Of a stretch of 32,568 nucleotides of DNA, positions 29,913 through 32,568 are shown one piece after another (position 1 is the first letter of the stretch; every line of letters begins with the position of its first letter). A model generated the notes under the pieces. That model was not told the DNA's origin and searched no databases. It was given only the letters and a program-made list of their open reading frames with translations. The DNA is taken from contig CANQZA010000019.1 in assembly GCA_947628175.1 (NCBI GenBank), forward strand, positions 1 through 32,568, read 5' to 3'. Source of the DNA: an uncultured Clostridia bacterium (lineage in GTDB: Bacteria; Bacillota; Clostridia; Oscillospirales; Acutalibacteraceae). Both the position numbers and the translations under genes were made by a program.

Positions 29913-32027
29913 ATGGATAATTATGTAGGCAAACGCCTTGACAGCAGATATGAAATACAGGAAATTATAGGCGTTGGCGGAATGTCTGTTGTATATAAGG
30001 CGTATGACAGCGTTGACGACAGAATTGTTGCAGTAAAAATACTTAAGGATGAATTTCTTGCAAATGATGAGTTTTTAAGAAGATTCAAAAATGAATCTAA
30101 GGCAGTTGCGCTTTTGTCCCATCCGAACATCGTAAAGGTTTATGATGTGAGCTTTGGTGAAAAGCTTCAGTATATTGTTATGGAGTATGTGGACGGAATT
30201 ACGCTCAAGGAGTATATTCAAAAACAGAATTCCATTACATGGAATGATGCCTTGTTTTTTACTACTCAGATTTTAAAGGCGCTTCAGCACGCTCATGACA
30301 AGGGAATTGTTCACAGAGATATTAAACCTCAGAATATAATTCTCCTTTCAAACGGAAATATTAAAGTTACTGATTTCGGTATTGCACGGTTTTCAAGAAG
30401 TGAAACAAAGACTCTCACCGATACGGCAATCGGCTCGGTGCATTATATAAGTCCCGAGCAGGCTAAAGGGGAACTGACAGATGAAAGAGCGGATATTTAT
30501 TCAGTCGGCGTTGTCCTCTATGAAATGCTTGCGGGCAAAGTACCCTTTGAGGCTGACAGTGCCGTTTCCGTTGCGTTGATGCAGCTTCAGAATGATGCTA
30601 AAAAACTTACTGATATCAACCCCGATATTCCTTTGGGATTAGAGCAGATTTGCATTCATGCCATGCAAAAAAATCCTTCAGACAGATATCAGACAGCTAC
30701 GGAAATGCTTCTTGACATTGAAGAGGTAATCAGGAATCCGAAAACAGTTTTTGACTATTCCTATTTTGTTGACAACGATCCTACAAAATATGTTATGAAA
30801 GAGGATAAAATATCATCACATCAGGAGGATTATGAAGAGGAATATTCTGAAAATGATGATATGTATTATGATCCGAATCATAAGAAAAAGGTCATTTCCG
30901 CCGTAATAATCGGAAGTATTGTACTTGTTGTAGCCGCTGTTTTGCTTGTGATGGGTATTACAAGCAGAGTCAATACAAAAACAAATACTTTGGAGACTTT
31001 TGTCGGTTTTTCTTTCGATGAGCTGAAAAGCTCAAACAAGTACAAGTATGAATTTGTCTATCAGGCGGAAAAGACAGACCAATATGACCCCGGAATTGTT
31101 ATTGATCAGTCACCGGCCGCAGGTACAAAAGTTCTTGAGGGAAGTAAGGTTACTCTTATTGTTGCCGCTTCTACTGATGACATTACCGTTCCGAATATAT
31201 ATAATCTTGATAAGGAAAAGGCAAAGCGCGCGCTGGATAATGAAGGTTTAAAAAACTATACTTTTACTACGGTATCAAGTGAAAATGTAGCTGAAGGACT
31301 TGTAGTATACACAAATCCAAAGGCAGCAAGCATTGTATCTGAGGATACGCAGATTGTAGTATATCTAAGCTCAGGTCCCACAACCCAGCTTGTAGAAAAG
31401 TTAGTTGTTCCTGATGTAAAAGGTCTTAACCAGTCGGGCGCAAGAGCATTTCTTGAAAAATCAGGATTTAAGAATATTTCTTTTGTTACTAAAGACAGTG
31501 AATATGAAAAGGGTATTGTCATTTCACAAACCCCCGCTTACGGTCAGGAGGCGCTTGCTGATGATGCAATAAAAGTGGTTATTTCATCCGGTGTTACCAC
31601 TACAACAACAAAGCCCTCCGCAAGAATATCACTGTCTGTTGCTCTTCCTGAATATTATAACAGCAATGGTGATTACATCACCGATACGCTTGTTGTCGAG
31701 CTGGACGGCGAGCCGTTTCTCAGTCAGGCTGTAACGCTTAAGGGAAACAAAGCTAATATAGGAATCACAACGGAAAGTGAAAAGCGAGTAAGAATCAGAG
31801 TTTCGCTAAAAACGGTTGGCGCTCTTGAAACGAGAACGGTTGACCCCGGCAAAAATCATACTATTTCAGTTGATTTCAGCGTCTTTTCCAATCAGCCTCC
31901 GCAGACCACCCAGCCAACGACAGAAGCTACTGAGCCGACTCAGAAACCCGAACCGTCGTCAGAGTCAACGGACACTTCGTCAAATGATACAAGTGAAAAG
32001 CCTTCAAACGGAGATAGTAATGAATGA
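29913..32027 (+). CDS. prkC: PASTA-domain Ser/Thr protein kinase, PrkC-like
   Basis: Membrane eukaryotic-like kinase that senses muropeptides or lipid II through its outer domains. The 704-residue protein has a kinase domain (~10-275) with the glycine loop GVGGMSVVYKA, Lys42 (VAVKIL), the catalytic Asp136 (HRDIKPQNI), DFG Asp154, and YISPEQAKG in the activation region. An acidic linker and a membrane helix (~326-348, VIIGSIVLVVAAVLLVMGI) follow. Three PASTA repeats cover about 360-561 (SFDELKSS, VPNIYNLDKEKAKRAL, VPDVKGLNQSGARAFL). After them come a beta segment (LSVALPEYYNS) and a Thr/Ser/Pro/Glu-rich tail of ~45 residues, a spacer-like end. Its stop overlaps the rsgA start by four bases. 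Confidence 0.96.
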   Translation: MDNYVGKRLDSRYEIQEIIGVGGMSVVYKAYDSVDDRIVAVKILKDEFLANDEFLRRFKNESKAVALLSHPNIVKVYDVSFGEKLQYIVMEYVDGITLKEYIQKQNSITWNDALFFTTQILKALQHAHDKGIVHRDIKPQNIILLSNGNIKVTDFGIARFSRSETKTLTDTAIGSVHYISPEQAKGELTDERADIYSVGVVLYEMLAGKVPFEADSAVSVALMQLQNDAKKLTDINPDIPLGLEQICIHAMQKNPSDRYQTATEMLLDIEEVIRNPKTVFDYSYFVDNDPTKYVMKEDKISSHQEDYEEEYSENDDMYYDPNHKKKVISAVIIGSIVLVVAAVLLVMGITSRVNTKTNTLETFVGFSFDELKSSNKYKYEFVYQAEKTDQYDPGIVIDQSPAAGTKVLEGSKVTLIVAASTDDITVPNIYNLDKEKAKRALDNEGLKNYTFTTVSSENVAEGLVVYTNPKAASIVSEDTQIVVYLSSGPTTQLVEKLVVPDVKGLNQSGARAFLEKSGFKNISFVTKDSEYEKGIVISQTPAYGQEALADDAIKVVISSGVTTTTTKPSARISLSVALPEYYNSNGDYITDTLVVELDGEPFLSQAVTLKGNKANIGITTESEKRVRIRVSLKTVGALETRTVDPGKNHTISVDFSVFSNQPPQTTQPTTEATEPTQKPEPSSESTDTSSNDTSEKPSNGDSNE

Positions 32028-32568
32028 TTGACGGTCTTATAATAAAAGCGATAGCCGGCTTCTACTATGTAGAAGCCGCTGATACTATATATGAGTGTAA
32101 GGCGAGGGGAGCCTTCAGAAAGAAAAATATTATTCCCCTTGTAGGCGACCGGGTGAGAATATCCCTTAATGAAAACGCTGAAAATACAATTGATGAGATT
32201 TTGCCGAGAAAAAACTCCCTTGTAAGACCGCCTTTGGCAAATTTGGATACGCTCTTTATCGTTTCATCTGTTGTAGATCCTGCTGTCAATACATTTGTAC
32301 TTGACAAGTTGATTGCGATTGCCGAGTTTAAACATATTGAACCTGTAATTGTTTTTACAAAATCAGACCTTGATTCATCCTATAAAGATTATCTACTTAT
32401 TTATGAAAGAGCCGGATTCAAAACAATGGTATGTGACAATACAAGGGGTATCGGTGCGCAGGAGGTAAAGGCAATGTTGAAAGGCAGGATAAGCGCTTTT
32501 ACCGGGAATACAGGAGTAGGTAAATCATCACTTCTCAACGCAATTGATCCCACGCTGTCACTTGAAAC
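32024..32568 (+). CDS. rsgA: Ribosome small-subunit GTPase RsgA (3' end missing)
   Basis: Circularly permuted GTPase that helps the last steps of 30S subunit maturation. The window ends after 181 codons, so the rest (the distal part of the GTPase domain and the zinc-binding C-terminus with its Cys-His motif) is not seen. Visible: N-terminal OB-fold (LIIKAIAGFYYVEAADTIYE, then VGDRVRI), the linker RPPLANLDTLFIVSS, G4 as TKSD and G1 as GNTGVGKSS near the end, the permuted order that marks RsgA. The ATG overlaps the prkC stop (ATGA). The prpC-prkC-rsgA order matches Bacillus prpC-prkC-cpgA. Confidence 0.95.
   Translation, partial: MIDGLIIKAIAGFYYVEAADTIYECKARGAFRKKNIIPLVGDRVRISLNENAENTIDEILPRKNSLVRPPLANLDTLFIVSSVVDPAVNTFVLDKLIAIAEFKHIEPVIVFTKSDLDSSYKDYLLIYERAGFKTMVCDNTRGIGAQEVKAMLKGRISAFTGNTGVGKSSLLNAIDPTLSLE

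Overview
The window is about 32.6 kb with every recognisable gene on the + strand. Its composition looks like roughly 40% G+C. The gene content and order point to a low-GC Firmicute of class Clostridia, most likely an Oscillospiraceae/Ruminococcaceae gut bacterium. The evidence is a remA-gmk-rpoZ-priA-def-fmt-rsmB-rlmN-prpC-prkC-rsgA run ordered as in Bacillus/Clostridia, an mltG-U32 peptidase pair, and surface proteins with a dockerin-like motif and BspA-type repeats. The species cannot be fixed from the sequence alone. I saw no tRNA, rRNA, CRISPR array, insertion sequence or phage genes.

Layout. (1) 1-6676: a tightly packed housekeeping run: 3' part of rpoD, a UPF0291 gene, tmk, a DUF2156-type protein, a GNAT acetyltransferase, a DJ-1/PfpI protein, 5-formyl-THF cyclo-ligase, mltG and a U32 peptidase (TrhP-like). 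Several pairs overlap, and their stop codons lie between the next gene's Shine-Dalgarno (SD) sequence and its start. (2) 6683-10410: after a hairpin that is both terminator-like and able to cover the next SD come a class B PBP-like transpeptidase, a WYL-domain regulator and a secreted leucine-rich-repeat protein ending in half a dockerin. A clear terminator follows. (3) 10411-20410: an accessory transcription unit of about 9.8 kb with its own sigma-A promoter, a palindrome at the predicted start of transcription, and a ~148-nt leader. It holds a giant secreted multidomain GH43-type glycosidase (about 3,170 residues, broken by one frameshift near 17.74 kb) and a 44-residue orphan peptide, and ends in a strong terminator. 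(4) 20452-32568: a second housekeeping run from a near-consensus promoter: yicC, remA, gmk, rpoZ, priA, def, fmt, a YugP-type zinc peptidase, rsmB, rlmN, prpC-like phosphatase, prkC-like kinase, and the start of rsgA, which runs off the window.

How they fit. The flanks serve transcription (rpoD, rpoZ), nucleotide supply (tmk, gmk), cell-wall work (mltG, PBP, PrkC/PrpC signalling), translation (def, fmt, rsmB, rlmN, rsgA, U32 tRNA modification) and replication restart (priA). The middle is an extracellular polysaccharide or adhesion module inserted between them. The best candidate for something undescribed is the GH43 giant gene plus its co-transcribed 44-residue peptide. The peptide has an excellent SD and a basic, hydrophobic N-terminal half joined to an acidic, Gly-rich C-terminal half. 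It has no signal peptide and no maturation gene nearby.
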